The translations under genes were made by a program, and so were the position numbers. A DNA stretch of 64,000 bases. Origin: Blastococcus saxobsidens. GTDB taxonomy: Bacteria > Actinomycetota > Actinomycetes > Mycobacteriales > Geodermatophilaceae. This document shows positions 30,760-40,332 of this stretch, piece after piece. The stretch spans positions 1-64,000 of the forward strand of contig NZ_JAAGWG010000023.1 in assembly GCF_010682065.1 (NCBI RefSeq). The letters run 5' to 3'. The notes beneath the pieces are model-generated. The model saw only the letters and a list, made by a program, of their open reading frames with translations, was not told the origin of the DNA and ran no database searches. Position 1 is the first letter of the stretch. Every line of letters begins with the position of its first letter.

Positions 30760-31650
30760 ATGTCCCGCTCGTCCCTCGCCCGCGTCGCCGCCGCGTCCGG
30801 GCTGACCCTCGGCCTGGCTCTGGCGAGCGCAACGCTCGCGCCGGCCGCCCACGCCGCGCCCGCCCCTGCCGCACCCTCGGCGGCTCCGGTCGTCACTCCT
30901 GCCTCCGTGGCCGCGGGTCCGGCCACCACCGTCACCATCACGGGGACCGGCTGCACCATCTCCGGCTCCACCGTCCCCACCACCGCATCCGCCGGCGTGA
31001 GCTTCGGGGAGATGGGCAACGGTGGCCAGGTCCAGGCCAACACCGACGGCACCTGGTCGATCAACGTCAAGCTCCCGGCCGACCTGCCCGCGGGCAGCTA
31101 CCCGGTCATGGCGAAGTGCCTCACCTACTACGGCACCGACCTCTTCACCTACGCCGCGCAGTCCGTGACCGTCACCGCCCCGGCCGCGCCCGTCAAGACC
31201 GCGACCGTGACCAAGGACGCCAAGGGCGTCGTCACCGTCACCGCCGAGCCCGGCCAGTCGCTCACACCGCAGGGCCCCGTCAAGGTCGGTCAGCGCCTCG
31301 CCCTCCGCCTCACCGGGTACACCCCCGGGGAGACCGCCAAGCTCGTGCTCCACTCGACGCCGCGGGACATGGGGACCCGCACGGCCGGTGCCGACGGCGT
31401 CCTCGTCACCGACTTCGTCGCCCCGGCCGGCACCCCGGCCGGTGAGCACACGCTGAAGGTCACCAGCGCCGACGGCACCGTGCGGAGCTACCCCGTCACC
31501 ATCTCGGCGGAGAAGCTCACCGCCGCCGAGCTGGCGGCCACCGGCGCGGACGTCACCGTCCCGCTGGTCGGCGGCATCGCGCTCGTCCTGGTCGGCGCCG
31601 GCGTCACCTACGTCGCACGCCGTCGCCCGACGGGGGCTGCGCAGGCCTGA
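30760..31650 (+). CDS. Secreted cell-wall protein with LAATG sortase signal
   Basis: The 296-residue protein has a Sec signal peptide (LARVAAASGLTLGLALASATLAPAAHA, cleavage near residue 33), two Ig-like or beta-sandwich segments, and a C-terminal sorting signal: LAATG at about 266-270, a hydrophobic helix (VPLVGGIALVLVGAGVTYVA) and RRRPTG. LAxTG is the motif of class E sortases of high-GC actinobacteria, so it should be anchored to peptidoglycan. No sortase gene is in the window. An LCP-family gene follows 2 bp downstream. The ligand or role is unknown. Confidence 0.85.
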   Translation: MSRSSLARVAAASGLTLGLALASATLAPAAHAAPAPAAPSAAPVVTPASVAAGPATTVTITGTGCTISGSTVPTTASAGVSFGEMGNGGQVQANTDGTWSINVKLPADLPAGSYPVMAKCLTYYGTDLFTYAAQSVTVTAPAAPVKTATVTKDAKGVVTVTAEPGQSLTPQGPVKVGQRLALRLTGYTPGETAKLVLHSTPRDMGTRTAGADGVLVTDFVAPAGTPAGEHTLKVTSADGTVRSYPVTISAEKLTAAELAATGADVTVPLVGGIALVLVGAGVTYVARRRPTGAAQA

Positions 31651-31652
31651 GC

Positions 31653-32630
31653 ATGACCACGTCCGCCACGGGCGCCGACCGGGACTGTCCCGGTCGGCGT
31701 CCGTGGCGTCCGCGTCTGCGGCCGACCCGGCTCCGGCTCGCGCTGGCCGCCGTCGTCGTCCTCGCACTGGTGTGTGCCGACGCCGCGCTGCTGCAGAGCC
31801 GGATGGATCGGCTCGACGTGACGCTGACCGCCGGCGAGGGCACCACGTGGGTGCTGGTCGGCACCGATTCCCGGGCGGCCCTCCCTGCCGGGGCGCCGGC
31901 ATCTGAGTTCGGCACCGCCGACGACGTCCCCGGCACCCGAGCCGACGTGGTCCTGGTCATCCACGAGTCGACGGAAGGCACGACCGCGTTCTCCGTGCCG
32001 CGTGACCTCCTGGTGCCCGAGGGGCCACTCCCCCCGAGGCTGGCCGTGACCTGGCTCGACGGTCCGCAGGCCACCGTGGACGCGCTGTGCACCGTCGGTA
32101 TCCCGACCGACCACCTCGTCGCCGTCGACCTGGCGGGGTTCGCCGCCACGGTGGACGCCGCCGGCGGCGTCGAGATCGAGATCGCCGAGCCGGTCCGGGA
32201 CCCCGCCGCCGGACTGGAGCTGCGCACGACGGGGCGCCAGCGCATCGACGGACGGACGACACTCGCCGTGGTCCGGTCGCGCCATCCCGAGCACCTGGTC
32301 GACGGGATCTGGGTGCCGGCTCCAGTCGACCCGGACGGACGGGCCACGGCCGCCGGCACGGTCGTGCGGGCCCTGGCCGACGCTGCAGGGCAGCTGACGA
32401 CCCGCCCTTGGCGGCTGCAGTACCTCGCGTGGGCCGGGTCCGGCGCCCTCACGGTGGACGACGGCACATCCCTGGCCGAGCTGTCCGCCCTCGCGAGCTC
32501 CGGCATCCCGGAGGTCCAGGTGCTGCCGACCGGCTTCGAGGGCGGAGACGGCCTGGTCCGGCCGGTGACGGCGGAGACCACCGAGGCGCTCGCGGCCGCG
32601 GGCATGTCGTGCGACGGCCGGGTCAGCTGA
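31653..32630 (+). CDS. LytR-CpsA-Psr (LCP) family protein
   Basis: The 325-residue protein has one N-terminal membrane helix (LRLALAAVVVLALVCADAALL) and an extracellular LCP domain with GTDSRA, TRADVVLVIHES, FSVPRDLLVP and VVRSRH, including the arginines that bind polyprenyl-pyrophosphate. LCP proteins transfer glycopolymers such as teichoic acid or arabinogalactan to peptidoglycan. Coupling to the LAATG gene suggests a joint cell-wall role. Its last 8 bp overlap the VIT gene end. Confidence 0.85.
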   Translation: MTTSATGADRDCPGRRPWRPRLRPTRLRLALAAVVVLALVCADAALLQSRMDRLDVTLTAGEGTTWVLVGTDSRAALPAGAPASEFGTADDVPGTRADVVLVIHESTEGTTAFSVPRDLLVPEGPLPPRLAVTWLDGPQATVDALCTVGIPTDHLVAVDLAGFAATVDAAGGVEIEIAEPVRDPAAGLELRTTGRQRIDGRTTLAVVRSRHPEHLVDGIWVPAPVDPDGRATAAGTVVRALADAAGQLTTRPWRLQYLAWAGSGALTVDDGTSLAELSALASSGIPEVQVLPTGFEGGDGLVRPVTAETTEALAAAGMSCDGRVS

Positions 32631-33354
32631 CCGCGACGCCGATTGCCGAGCCGATCAGGTAGGTGATCCCGGCCGCGGCGGCCCCGAAGACCAGTTGCCG
32701 CAGGCCGGCGAACCACCAGGGCCGCGGCGTGAACCGGGAGGAGATCGCGCCGGCGGTCAGCAGACCGAGGCCGCCGCACAGCAACGCCACCCACAGCAGG
32801 GAGACGCCGAGGAGGTACGGCAGCAGCGGCAGCAGCGCGCCGGTGCCGAAGGTCAGGAACGACGAGACGGCGGCGACCGTCGGGGACGGCCGGTCCTCGG
32901 GGCTGACGCCGAGCTCGGCGAGCACGTGCAGGCGCAACGCCGTCTCCGGGTCGCGGGAGAGCTGGACCGCGACCTGCCGGGCCAGCCGGTCGTCGACGCC
33001 GCGGACCCGCAGCATCTCGGTGAGCTCGGCCAGCTCCCCCTCGGGGTTGCGCTCGAGCTCCCGGCGCTCCTTCTCGACCTCGAGGTCGAGCTGCTCGTTC
33101 TGGGTCTTCACCGAGGTGTACTCACCCAGCGCCATGGACACCGCACCGGCCACGAGGCTCGCGACGCCGGCCAGCACGATGCCCCGGGGCGCCGCTCCCC
33201 CGCCGCCGACGCCCGCGACCAGGGCGGTGTTCGTGACCAGCCCGTCCATGGCGCCGAAGACAGCTGCCCGCAGCCAGCCGCCGGAGACGTCGGCGTGGCT
33301 GTGCTCGTGCGCCTCGGCCGCAGCGGGTGGCGGGAGCGGGGCGCCGGCGGTCAC
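32623..33354 (-). CDS. VIT1/CCC1 family transporter
   Basis: The 243-residue protein is a vacuolar iron transporter-type membrane protein. It has an N-terminal His/Glu stretch ([29 protein letters not shown]), two helices, a cytoplasmic Glu-rich loop with the [24 protein letters not shown] motif, and three C-terminal helices. The family exports Fe2+ or Mn2+. The GTG start overlaps the rlmN stop (GTGA). Confidence 0.9.
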   Translation of the reverse strand: MTAGAPLPPPAAAEAHEHSHADVSGGWLRAAVFGAMDGLVTNTALVAGVGGGGAAPRGIVLAGVASLVAGAVSMALGEYTSVKTQNEQLDLEVEKERRELERNPEGELAELTEMLRVRGVDDRLARQVAVQLSRDPETALRLHVLAELGVSPEDRPSPTVAAVSSFLTFGTGALLPLLPYLLGVSLLWVALLCGGLGLLTAGAISSRFTPRPWWFAGLRQLVFGAAAAGITYLIGSAIGVAVS

Positions 33355-34538
33355 GCCTGGTCCGCCTCGGCACCCAGCGGCACCGGCGGCTCGACCGGCT
33401 CGACCGACGGAGAGGCGAGCGCGACACTCGGCACGCCCTCGACCTGGTCGGCGGCGGCCAGCTGCCCGCAGGCGCCGTCGATGTCCTGGCCGCGGGTGTC
33501 GCGGACCGTCGTCGGCACGCCGGCGGCGCGCAGCCGGGCGACGAACTCCCGCTGGGCCGGCAGCGGGCTGGCGTCCCACTGGCTGCCGGGCGTGGGGTTG
33601 AGCGGGATCAGGTTGACGTGCGCGAGCCGCCCGGCGAGGAGCTTGCCGAGGAGGTCGGCGCGGAAGGGCTGGTCGTTGACGTCGCGGATGAGCGCGTACT
33701 CGATGGAGTAGCGGCGGCCGGTCCTCCGCGCGTAGGCGTCGGCGGCGTCGACCACCTCACCCACGTTCCAGCGGGTGTTGATCGGCACGAGGGTGTCGCG
33801 CAGCTCGTCGTCCGGCGCGTGCAGGCTGACGGCGAGGGTGACGTTGCGACCCTCCTCGGTGAGCTTCCGGATCGCGGGCACCAGCCCGACGGTGGAGACG
33901 GTCACGGAGCGCTGCGACAGCCCGAGCCCGTGCGGGGCGGGGGTGAGCAGCGCGTCGAGCGTCTTGCGCACCCGCGCGTAGTTGGCCAGCGGCTCGCCCA
34001 TGCCCATGAACACGACGTTGGACAGCCGTCCCGGGCCGCCGTCGAGCTCGCCGTTGGCCATGGCCGCCGACGCCGCGACCGCCTGGCCGATGATCTCGGC
34101 GGCGGAGAGGTTCCGCGTCAGGCCCTGCTGGCCGGTGGCGCAGAACGGGCAGGCCATCCCGCAGCCGGCCTGGCTGGAGATGCAGACGGTGGCACGGTCC
34201 GGGTAGCGCATGAGCACGCTCTCGACCAGCGCGCCGTCGTGCAGCCGCCAGAGGGTCTTGCGGGTCCGGCCGTCGTCAGCGGTCTGGTGGCGGACGACGG
34301 TGAGCAGCCCCGGCAGCAGCGCCTCGGTCAGCGTCTCGCGAACCGCGGCCGGCAGGTCGGTCATCTGCTCCGGATCGGTGACCCCGCGGTAGAAGTGCCG
34401 GGCCAGCTGGTCGGCCCGGAAGGCCGGCTGGCCGAGCTCGGACACGGCTGCGCGGGCCTCCTCGCGGGTGAGGTCGGCGAGGTGGCGGGGCGGCTTGCCG
34501 CGGCGGGGGGCGTCGAAGACCAGGGGCAGGGCAGTCAT
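33351..34538 (-). CDS. rlmN: 23S rRNA (adenine-2503-C2)-methyltransferase RlmN
   Basis: RlmN is a radical-SAM enzyme methylating A2503 of 23S rRNA and A37 of some tRNAs. The 395-residue protein has the cluster motif [11 protein letters not shown], the GMGEPLANY loop and a C-terminal [14 protein letters not shown] cysteine. The ATG is preceded by GGAGGG. In other actinobacteria rlmN follows cdsA/frr; here it is 4.7 kb away from cdsA with several unrelated genes between. Confidence 0.96.
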   Translation of the reverse strand: MTALPLVFDAPRRGKPPRHLADLTREEARAAVSELGQPAFRADQLARHFYRGVTDPEQMTDLPAAVRETLTEALLPGLLTVVRHQTADDGRTRKTLWRLHDGALVESVLMRYPDRATVCISSQAGCGMACPFCATGQQGLTRNLSAAEIIGQAVAASAAMANGELDGGPGRLSNVVFMGMGEPLANYARVRKTLDALLTPAPHGLGLSQRSVTVSTVGLVPAIRKLTEEGRNVTLAVSLHAPDDELRDTLVPINTRWNVGEVVDAADAYARRTGRRYSIEYALIRDVNDQPFRADLLGKLLAGRLAHVNLIPLNPTPGSQWDASPLPAQREFVARLRAAGVPTTVRDTRGQDIDGACGQLAAADQVEGVPSVALASPSVEPVEPPVPLGAEADQA

Positions 34539-34630
34539 GGCGCCCTCCATCGTCCCACTCCCCCGCCTCCCGCGGCCGGTCCGGAGACCCATCTCACCCG
34601 GCCGGACCGGACCCCTGGCATCGTCGGGGC

Positions 34631-35404
34631 ATGAGCCGGCTCGCCGACGTCGACCTGTCCGCCACCCTGTCCAAGAAGGACGGCAAGAAGCAGCTGCAGG
34701 AGGCGCAGGAGCGGCTGGTCCACCTACGGCTGCTGCTGGGCGGCCAGATCGGCCCCGGCGACCTCGGCCCGCCGCTGCTGGTGCTGTTCGAGGGCTGGGA
34801 CGCGTCGGGCAAGGGCGGGGCCATCCAGCGGCTGGTCGGCGAGCTCGACCCGCGGCACGTGCGGGTGGCCCAGTTCGCCGCACCCACCCGGGACGAGAAG
34901 CGGCACCACTTCCTGTGGCGGTTCTGGCCGGTGCTGCCCGGCTGGGGAGGCATGGCCGTGCTCGACCGCACCTGGTACGGCCGGGTGCTGGTCGAGCGGG
35001 TGGAGGGCTTCGCTCCCGAGGAGGCCTGGCGCCGCGCCTACGGCGAGATCGTCGACCTGGAGACCTCGCTGGCCGCCGAGGGCACGATCCTGGTGAAGTT
35101 CTGGCTGCACGTCTCCGCCGAGGAGCAGCTGCGCCGGTTCGAGAGCCGGCGGGCCGACCCGTACAAGGCGTGGAAGCTCACCGACGAGGACTGGCGCAAC
35201 CGGGAGAAGCGGGGCGCCTACGAGGCCGCGGTCGAGGAGATGCTGGAGTGCACGGACACCGAGGTGGCGCCCTGGCACGTGGTCGCCGGGGACGACAAGC
35301 GGTGGGCGCGGGTCTCCGTCGTCCGCACGGTGTGCGAGGCGATCGAGTCGGCGCTGCACGCCCGCGGCATCGACCCGGACCCGCCGCTCGGGGACGACCG
35401 ATGA
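34631..35404 (+). CDS. ppk2: Polyphosphate kinase 2 family protein
   Basis: PPK2 enzymes transfer phosphate between polyphosphate and nucleotides. The 257-residue protein has Walker [10 protein letters not shown], the lid region [21 protein letters not shown], Walker [10 protein letters not shown], and the [24 protein letters not shown] segment of single-domain (class I/III-like) PPK2s. Whether it phosphorylates ADP/GDP or AMP cannot be settled. The gene stands alone, 60 bp upstream of a hydrolase gene. Confidence 0.92.
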   Translation: MSRLADVDLSATLSKKDGKKQLQEAQERLVHLRLLLGGQIGPGDLGPPLLVLFEGWDASGKGGAIQRLVGELDPRHVRVAQFAAPTRDEKRHHFLWRFWPVLPGWGGMAVLDRTWYGRVLVERVEGFAPEEAWRRAYGEIVDLETSLAAEGTILVKFWLHVSAEEQLRRFESRRADPYKAWKLTDEDWRNREKRGAYEAAVEEMLECTDTEVAPWHVVAGDDKRWARVSVVRTVCEAIESALHARGIDPDPPLGDDR

Positions 35405-35464
35405 GTTCCGGGCGGCCGGCCGGTCTCTAGCGGCAAGGAACCCACGAGCCACCAGGAGCGCACC

Positions 35465-36334
35465 ATGACCGCCGTGCTGTCCACCGACACCCTCGACGTG
35501 CCGGGCGCCGCCCTCGCCTACGACGTCCGCGGGCCGCTGCCGACGGCGGACGGGCGGCCGGTGTTGCTGATGGTCGGCCAGCCGATGGACGCCGGCGGGT
35601 TCGGCACCCTGGCCGGGCTCTTCGCCGACCGCACCGTCGTCACCTACGACCCGCGCGGGCTCGCGCGCAGCGAGCGCAGCGACGGCCGGACCGACCACGA
35701 CCCGGTGCAGCAGGCCGACGACCTGCACCGGCTCGTCGAGGCCCTGGGGGCCGGGCCGGTGGACCTGTTCGCGAGCAGCGGCGGGGCGGTCACGGCGCTG
35801 GCGCTGGTGGCCGCGCACCCCGGGGACGTGCGCACGCTCGTGGCGCACGAGCCCCCGATGCTGGGTGTGCTCCCCGACGCGGAGCAGGCCTTCGCCGCGT
35901 GGCGCCGGATCCGCGCGGCCTACGACGAGCGGGGCTGGGGCGCCGGCATGGCCGGGTTCGTCGCACTGACCTCGGTGCAGGGCGAGTTCACCGGCACCTT
36001 CGACCTCCCCGACCCCGCCGCGTTCGGCTTCCCGGCCGAGGACGACGGCACCCGCGCCGACCCGCTCCTCTCCGGCGCCTCCGACCCGGTGGTGGCCCAC
36101 CGGCCCGACGTCGAGGCGCTCCGCGCCGCCCCGACGCGGGTGGTCGTGGCCGCCGGGGTCGAGTCGCAGGGCACGCTCACCTGGCGGACGTCCGCCGCGA
36201 CCGCCGAGCTGCTGGGGCAGGAGCTCGCGGTCTTCCCCAGCCACCACGGCGGCTTCCTGGGCGGCGAGCACGGGTACGCCGGCCAGCCGGAGGCGTTCGC
36301 GGCACGGCTGCGCGAGGTGCTCGGGGACGCCTAG
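35465..36334 (+). CDS. Alpha/beta hydrolase
   Basis: The 289-residue protein has the alpha/beta-hydrolase opening VLLMVGQPMDAGGFGTLAGLF, the TYDPRGLARSERSDG loop, a nucleophile elbow at DLFASSGGAVTALAL (Ser in ASSGG) and a C-terminal HHGGF histidine. The substrate is unknown. It has no signal peptide. Ribosome site AGGAG precedes the ATG; the stop overlaps the convergent methylase gene by 4 bp. Confidence 0.88.
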   Translation: MTAVLSTDTLDVPGAALAYDVRGPLPTADGRPVLLMVGQPMDAGGFGTLAGLFADRTVVTYDPRGLARSERSDGRTDHDPVQQADDLHRLVEALGAGPVDLFASSGGAVTALALVAAHPGDVRTLVAHEPPMLGVLPDAEQAFAAWRRIRAAYDERGWGAGMAGFVALTSVQGEFTGTFDLPDPAAFGFPAEDDGTRADPLLSGASDPVVAHRPDVEALRAAPTRVVVAAGVESQGTLTWRTSAATAELLGQELAVFPSHHGGFLGGEHGYAGQPEAFAARLREVLGDA

Positions 36335-36981
36335 CGGTTCGCGCCGAGGTCGGCGTGCTGCCGGATCCAGGCGTGCATCGCGATGCCCGCGGCCACGCCC
36401 GCGTTGACCGACCGGGTGGAGCCGAACTGGGCGATGGAGACGGTCATCGCCGCGCCGGCTCGTGCCTCCGCGGTGAGCCCGGGGCCCTCCTGGCCGAACA
36501 GCAGCACGCACCGCTCGGGCAGGTCCGCCGTCTCGATCGGCACGGCTCCGGGCCCGTTGTCGACGGCCACGACGGTCAGGCCCTCCCGGGCGGCGAAGCC
36601 GAGCAGCCCGCCGACGTCGGGGTGGTGGCGCAGGTGCTGGTAGCGGTCGGTGACCATCGCGCCGCGGCGGTTCCACCGCCGCCGCCCGACCACGTGCACC
36701 TCAGCGGCGAGGAACGCGTTGGCGGTGCGCACGACGGTCCCGATGTTGAGGTCGTGCCCGAAGTTCTCGATCGCGACGTGGAACGGGTGCCGGCGCCGGT
36801 CGAGGTCGGCGACGATCGCCTCGACCGTCCAGTACCGGTAGCCGTCGACGACGTTGCGCCGGTCCCCCTCGGCCAGCAGCTGCCGGTCGTAGCGCTCGTC
36901 CTCGGGCCACGGGCCCTCCCACGGGCCGACGCCGACCGTCGTGCCCCAGTCCGTGGGGCCGGGCAGGGCGTCGTCGGTCAC
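36331..36981 (-). CDS. TrmH/SpoU family RNA methyltransferase
   Basis: The 216-residue protein has the three SPOUT motifs: NIGTVVRTANAFLA, LLFGQEGPGLT and FGSTRSVNAGVAAGIAMHAWI. It is a 2'-O-ribose methylase of rRNA or tRNA; which site it modifies is not clear. The GTG start overlaps the DUF2332 stop (GTGA), which decides between it and an upstream ATG. Confidence 0.9.
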   Translation of the reverse strand: MTDDALPGPTDWGTTVGVGPWEGPWPEDERYDRQLLAEGDRRNVVDGYRYWTVEAIVADLDRRRHPFHVAIENFGHDLNIGTVVRTANAFLAAEVHVVGRRRWNRRGAMVTDRYQHLRHHPDVGGLLGFAAREGLTVVAVDNGPGAVPIETADLPERCVLLFGQEGPGLTAEARAGAAMTVSIAQFGSTRSVNAGVAAGIAMHAWIRQHADLGANR

Positions 36982-37964
36982 GCCGGCGATGCTCCCAGCC
37001 CGTCGCCGAGCCACTCCAGCCGCCCGCCGTGCGGTGCGGACCGGGCCAGCGGCCGGCGGTCCAGGGAGACGACGAACTCGTTGCCCCAGCCGTCGGCGGG
37101 ACGCTCCCCGGTGCCGGGGACCATCCCGGCCGGCTCCTGCGCCAACCAGCGCACCGGGAGACCGGCGACGGTCTCGGCGAAGCGGGCCCGGACGTCACCC
37201 GGGACGTAGGGCAGCACGGCGGTGTGCAGGACGACGACGGTGCTGCCGGGGGCGGCGAACCCGAGGGCGTCGGGGAGCCGGTCGACCAGGTCCCCGCGCA
37301 GCAGCGTGGCCGGCTCGGCGGCCGCCACCTGTGCGGCGGCGTCGAGCCGGCGCAGCCGCTCGTCGGCGACCGGGCCGGGCCAGACGAGCGCGCGCAGCCA
37401 GGCGCGGTCACCGGGATCGGCGGGGTCCAGCGGGTTGAGGTCCACACCGATGCGGGCGACCACCTCCGGCACGGCGGCGGGCACCGGCACGGCCCCGGAG
37501 GTCTCCACCCGGATGCGGAGGGAGTCCGACGGTCCGACCTGCACGCCGTCGTAGTCGTAGCCGTACCGGTCGGGGTACAGGCACAGGCCGGCGGAGGCCC
37601 CGACCTCGATCAGCGTCAGCGGCCCCTCCAGCTGGGCCAGCACCGGGAGCAGCGCTCCGCAGCGGGCGGGCTCGTTGGTCTGGGTGGCCCGGGTCAGCAT
37701 GGTGGCGCGCAGCCGCTCGGCGTCGTCGGTGATCCGGCGGTCCAGCTCCGCACCGTCGCCCGGGGCGCCGCCGAGGAACTGCAGCGCCCCCAGCAGCAGG
37801 TTGGGCTGGCGCTTGCCGGTGGGCAGCGCGGCGAGGAACTCCAGCACCGTCGGGGAGCCGGCGGCGTGCTCGGCGAGCCGGGCGTACAGGGGCGACGTGG
37901 GGCGGGCCTCGTCGACGAAGGCGCGGTAGCCCTGGGCGATCCGGTCGATGTCCTGCTCCGTCAT
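36978..37964 (-). CDS. DUF2332 domain-containing protein
   Basis: The 328-residue cytoplasmic protein matches DUF2332: IAQGYRAFVDEARPTSPLYARLAEHAAG, the TGKRQPNLLLGALQFLGG motif, LIEVGASAGLCLYPDRYGYDY (a SAM-binding-like glycine loop) and late VVLHTAVLPYV. The glycine loop and Rossmann-like layout suggest a methyltransferase relative, but no activity is known. It is co-transcribed with the TrmH-type gene. A long divergent spacer of 83 bp separates it from the DUF952-GNAT gene. Confidence 0.85.
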   Translation of the reverse strand: MTEQDIDRIAQGYRAFVDEARPTSPLYARLAEHAAGSPTVLEFLAALPTGKRQPNLLLGALQFLGGAPGDGAELDRRITDDAERLRATMLTRATQTNEPARCGALLPVLAQLEGPLTLIEVGASAGLCLYPDRYGYDYDGVQVGPSDSLRIRVETSGAVPVPAAVPEVVARIGVDLNPLDPADPGDRAWLRALVWPGPVADERLRRLDAAAQVAAAEPATLLRGDLVDRLPDALGFAAPGSTVVVLHTAVLPYVPGDVRARFAETVAGLPVRWLAQEPAGMVPGTGERPADGWGNEFVVSLDRRPLARSAPHGGRLEWLGDGLGASPA

Positions 37965-38047
37965 GGGGGCAGGATCGCAGGGTGACAACAGGCACCTCTC
38001 GGCCGCGTCCCGGGGCCCGCCCTGAGCCCGCGAAGGGTGGGGAGGAC

Positions 38048-39148
38048 GTGGTCCTTCATCTGATCGAGCCGGCCGCCTGGCGCGAGGCGCTGCGCGAGGG
38101 CGCCGTCCGCCCGCCGTCGCTGGCCGACGCCGGCTTCGTGCACCTGTCGACGCCGGACCAGGTGCACCTGCCCGCGCAGGCGCTGTTCCCGGGCCGCCGG
38201 GACCTGGCACTCCTCGTCGTCGATCCCGCCCGCCTTCCCGATCCGGTGCGCTTCGAGTCCGGGCGGCCCGAGGACCCGGCGGGGATGCTGTTCCCCCATC
38301 TGTACGGCCCGCTGCCGGTGTCCGCCGTCGTCGCCGTCGTGCCGTACCGGCCGCCGGCCCCGCTGCGGCTGCCCGCGCCCGGGGACGCCGAGGCGCGCGC
38401 CCGCGCCTTCTTCACGTCGCTGCCGGTGCGGCGGGCGGTCGGCGTCGGGGACGTGCCGGGCGGCGTCGCCGTCCTCGACCCCGACCACGTCCGCTCGCAC
38501 GACAACAACCGGCTGCTGGTCACCGAGGCGGTCGACGCCGGCACGGTGGAGGCCGCTGCCGACGAGGTGGGCGGCAACGCCGGCTGGCCGCACCGGGCAG
38601 CGCTGCTGGCGTGGGCCGGTGCGGAGCCGGTGGCCGCCGAACTGCGCGGCCGGGGATGGGAGACCGAGGAGCTCGTCCTCATGGCGCGGGAAGCCGGACG
38701 GCCGGCGTCGGCGCACACCTCCCGGGTCGAGACCGTGCCGCAGCAGCAGGTGCACGACTTCTGGGCGCGGTCGTGGCGGCAGGGGCTGGCCTCCCTGGGG
38801 GCGGACCTGGAGCGGACGGTGGCGGACCTGGTGGGCCGGGAGCACCTCAACGACCGGGTCGTGGCCGTCACCGACCTCGTCGTCCGCGAGGACGGCGCGG
38901 TCGTGGCCTCGGCGCAGCTGCGGGTCGACGGCGCCACCGCGGCGGTGGACTCGGTGCTCACCGACCCGGCCGCCCGGGGCCGGGGGCACGCCGACGCGCT
39001 GCTGGCGCGGGCACTGGAGCTGGCCACCGACGCCGGCTGCGATCTGGTGGTGCTGGAGGCGTCCGGCGACGACTGGCCGCGGCACTGGTACGCCCGGCGC
39101 GGCTTCCGCCCGGTGGGCTCGATGTGGGGCGTCGACCGGGGAGCCTGA
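38048..39148 (+). CDS. DUF952-GNAT fusion protein
   Basis: The 366-residue protein fuses an N-terminal DUF952 domain (LHLIEPAAWREALREGAVRPPSLADAGFVHLSTPDQ) to a C-terminal GNAT acetyltransferase with SVLTDPAARGRGHADALLARALE and YARRGFRPVGSMW. I choose the GTG at 38048 because GGGGAGG lies 4 bp upstream and DUF952 starts right there. An upstream GTG would add 22 Arg/Pro-rich residues encoded by a hairpin-type repeat. The role is unknown. Confidence 0.85.
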   Translation: MVLHLIEPAAWREALREGAVRPPSLADAGFVHLSTPDQVHLPAQALFPGRRDLALLVVDPARLPDPVRFESGRPEDPAGMLFPHLYGPLPVSAVVAVVPYRPPAPLRLPAPGDAEARARAFFTSLPVRRAVGVGDVPGGVAVLDPDHVRSHDNNRLLVTEAVDAGTVEAAADEVGGNAGWPHRAALLAWAGAEPVAAELRGRGWETEELVLMAREAGRPASAHTSRVETVPQQQVHDFWARSWRQGLASLGADLERTVADLVGREHLNDRVVAVTDLVVREDGAVVASAQLRVDGATAAVDSVLTDPAARGRGHADALLARALELATDAGCDLVVLEASGDDWPRHWYARRGFRPVGSMWGVDRGA

Positions 39149-39154
39149 TGGAAC

Positions 39155-39208
39155 GGCCCCGTCCAGGGCACCGCCCCGAGCCGGCGAGGGGTGGGGAGGA
39201 CGGGGTCC
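39155..39208. terminator. Bidirectional hairpin between convergent genes
   Basis: GGCCCCGTCC (39155-39164) pairs with GGACGGGGTCC (39198-39208). It sits in the 62-bp gap between the ends of the DUF952-GNAT and cdsA genes, so it can end both transcripts. The inner sequence CGAGCCGGCGAGGGGTGGGG is nearly repeated at 38023-38042, in the 5' region of the DUF952-GNAT gene, and the same stem occurs after dapB. Confidence 0.6.
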
Positions 39209-39210
39209 TG

Positions 39211-40308
39211 CTAGGGCGCGAGCACCGACAGCAGCAGGTAGGCGGCGGCCGCCGACGGGAGCAGTGAGTCGAGCCGGTCCATGATCCCGCCGTGGCCGGG
39301 CAGCAGGTCGCCCATGTCCTTGATGCCGAGGTCGCGCTTGATCAGCGACTCGCCCAGGTCACCGACCGTGGCCGACACCGCGAGGGCGGCGCCGAAGACG
39401 AGCCCGCCCCACCACGGCCCGTCCAGCCACAGCCAGACGAACGGGGTGGCCATGAGCATGCAGGCCACGATCGAGCCGGCCATGCCCTCCCACGACTTCT
39501 TCGGGCTGATCGACGGCGCCATCGCGTGCTTGCCGAACAGCACGCCCGCCGCGTAGCCCCCGACGTCGCTGGCCACCACGGTCGCGATGAATGCGAGGAC
39601 CCGCGCGGCGCCGTCCTCGGGGACGAGCAGCAGGACCGCGAACCCGGCCAGCAGCGGGACGTACAGGGCGACGAGTACGCCGGCCGCGGCGTCACGGCGG
39701 TAGCCTGCCGGCCCGGGGGCCAGCCGCCACAGCAGGACGGCGAGGGCGGTCAGGAAGAAGCCGGTGACCAGGCCGGTCGGTCCGCGTGTCCAGGCCAGCG
39801 CCTCCATGGCGAGGGCCCCGACCAGCAGCGGCACGAGCGGCGCGTGGAAGCCGCCCTTGCGCAGCGCCCGGGTCAGCTCCACGACGGCGACCAGGATCGC
39901 CGCGGTGAGCACGGCCAGGAACGCCGGCCGCCAGACCAGCAGCGAGGCGATGATGAGCCCGACCAGGCTCACCCCGACGCCGATGGCCGCGCGCAGGTTG
40001 CGCCCGGCCCGCCCGACCGGCTTCTCGGTGGTAGGGAGCGCCTCCACGTCGTCGGGCTGGGGCATCGCCGTCGACGTCGGCACCTCGGCGGCGGGCCGGC
40101 CGACCTCCGGGAAGGCCGCGGTGTCGTCGGGCACCGGGACCGGGGCCCGCGCGGGCAACGGCGGCAGCGGCGGCACCGGGCGGGAGGACCGCACCGGCCC
40201 CGTGTCGTCCCCGGCCGGCCGGGGCGCGCCCGCGCGCCCACCGGCACGCGGGAACGGTTCGGCGCCCGGGCGGAGGGAGCCCGGGCGGTCGGCGGAGGGA
40301 GGCGTCAT
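39211..40308 (-). CDS. cdsA: Phosphatidate cytidylyltransferase
   Basis: CdsA makes CDP-diacylglycerol for phospholipid synthesis in the membrane. The 365-residue protein has an unusually long Pro/Arg-rich cytoplasmic N terminus of about 100 residues, then about eight helices and the C-terminal signature KRDLGIKDMGDLLPGHGGIMDRLDS. It follows frr by 24 bp in the conserved rpsB-tsf-pyrH-frr-cdsA order. Confidence 0.96.
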   Translation of the reverse strand: MTPPSADRPGSLRPGAEPFPRAGGRAGAPRPAGDDTGPVRSSRPVPPLPPLPARAPVPVPDDTAAFPEVGRPAAEVPTSTAMPQPDDVEALPTTEKPVGRAGRNLRAAIGVGVSLVGLIIASLLVWRPAFLAVLTAAILVAVVELTRALRKGGFHAPLVPLLVGALAMEALAWTRGPTGLVTGFFLTALAVLLWRLAPGPAGYRRDAAAGVLVALYVPLLAGFAVLLLVPEDGAARVLAFIATVVASDVGGYAAGVLFGKHAMAPSISPKKSWEGMAGSIVACMLMATPFVWLWLDGPWWGGLVFGAALAVSATVGDLGESLIKRDLGIKDMGDLLPGHGGIMDRLDSLLPSAAAAYLLLSVLAP

Positions 40309-40332
40309 CGACGTGGCGGCCGGAGTGCGAGG

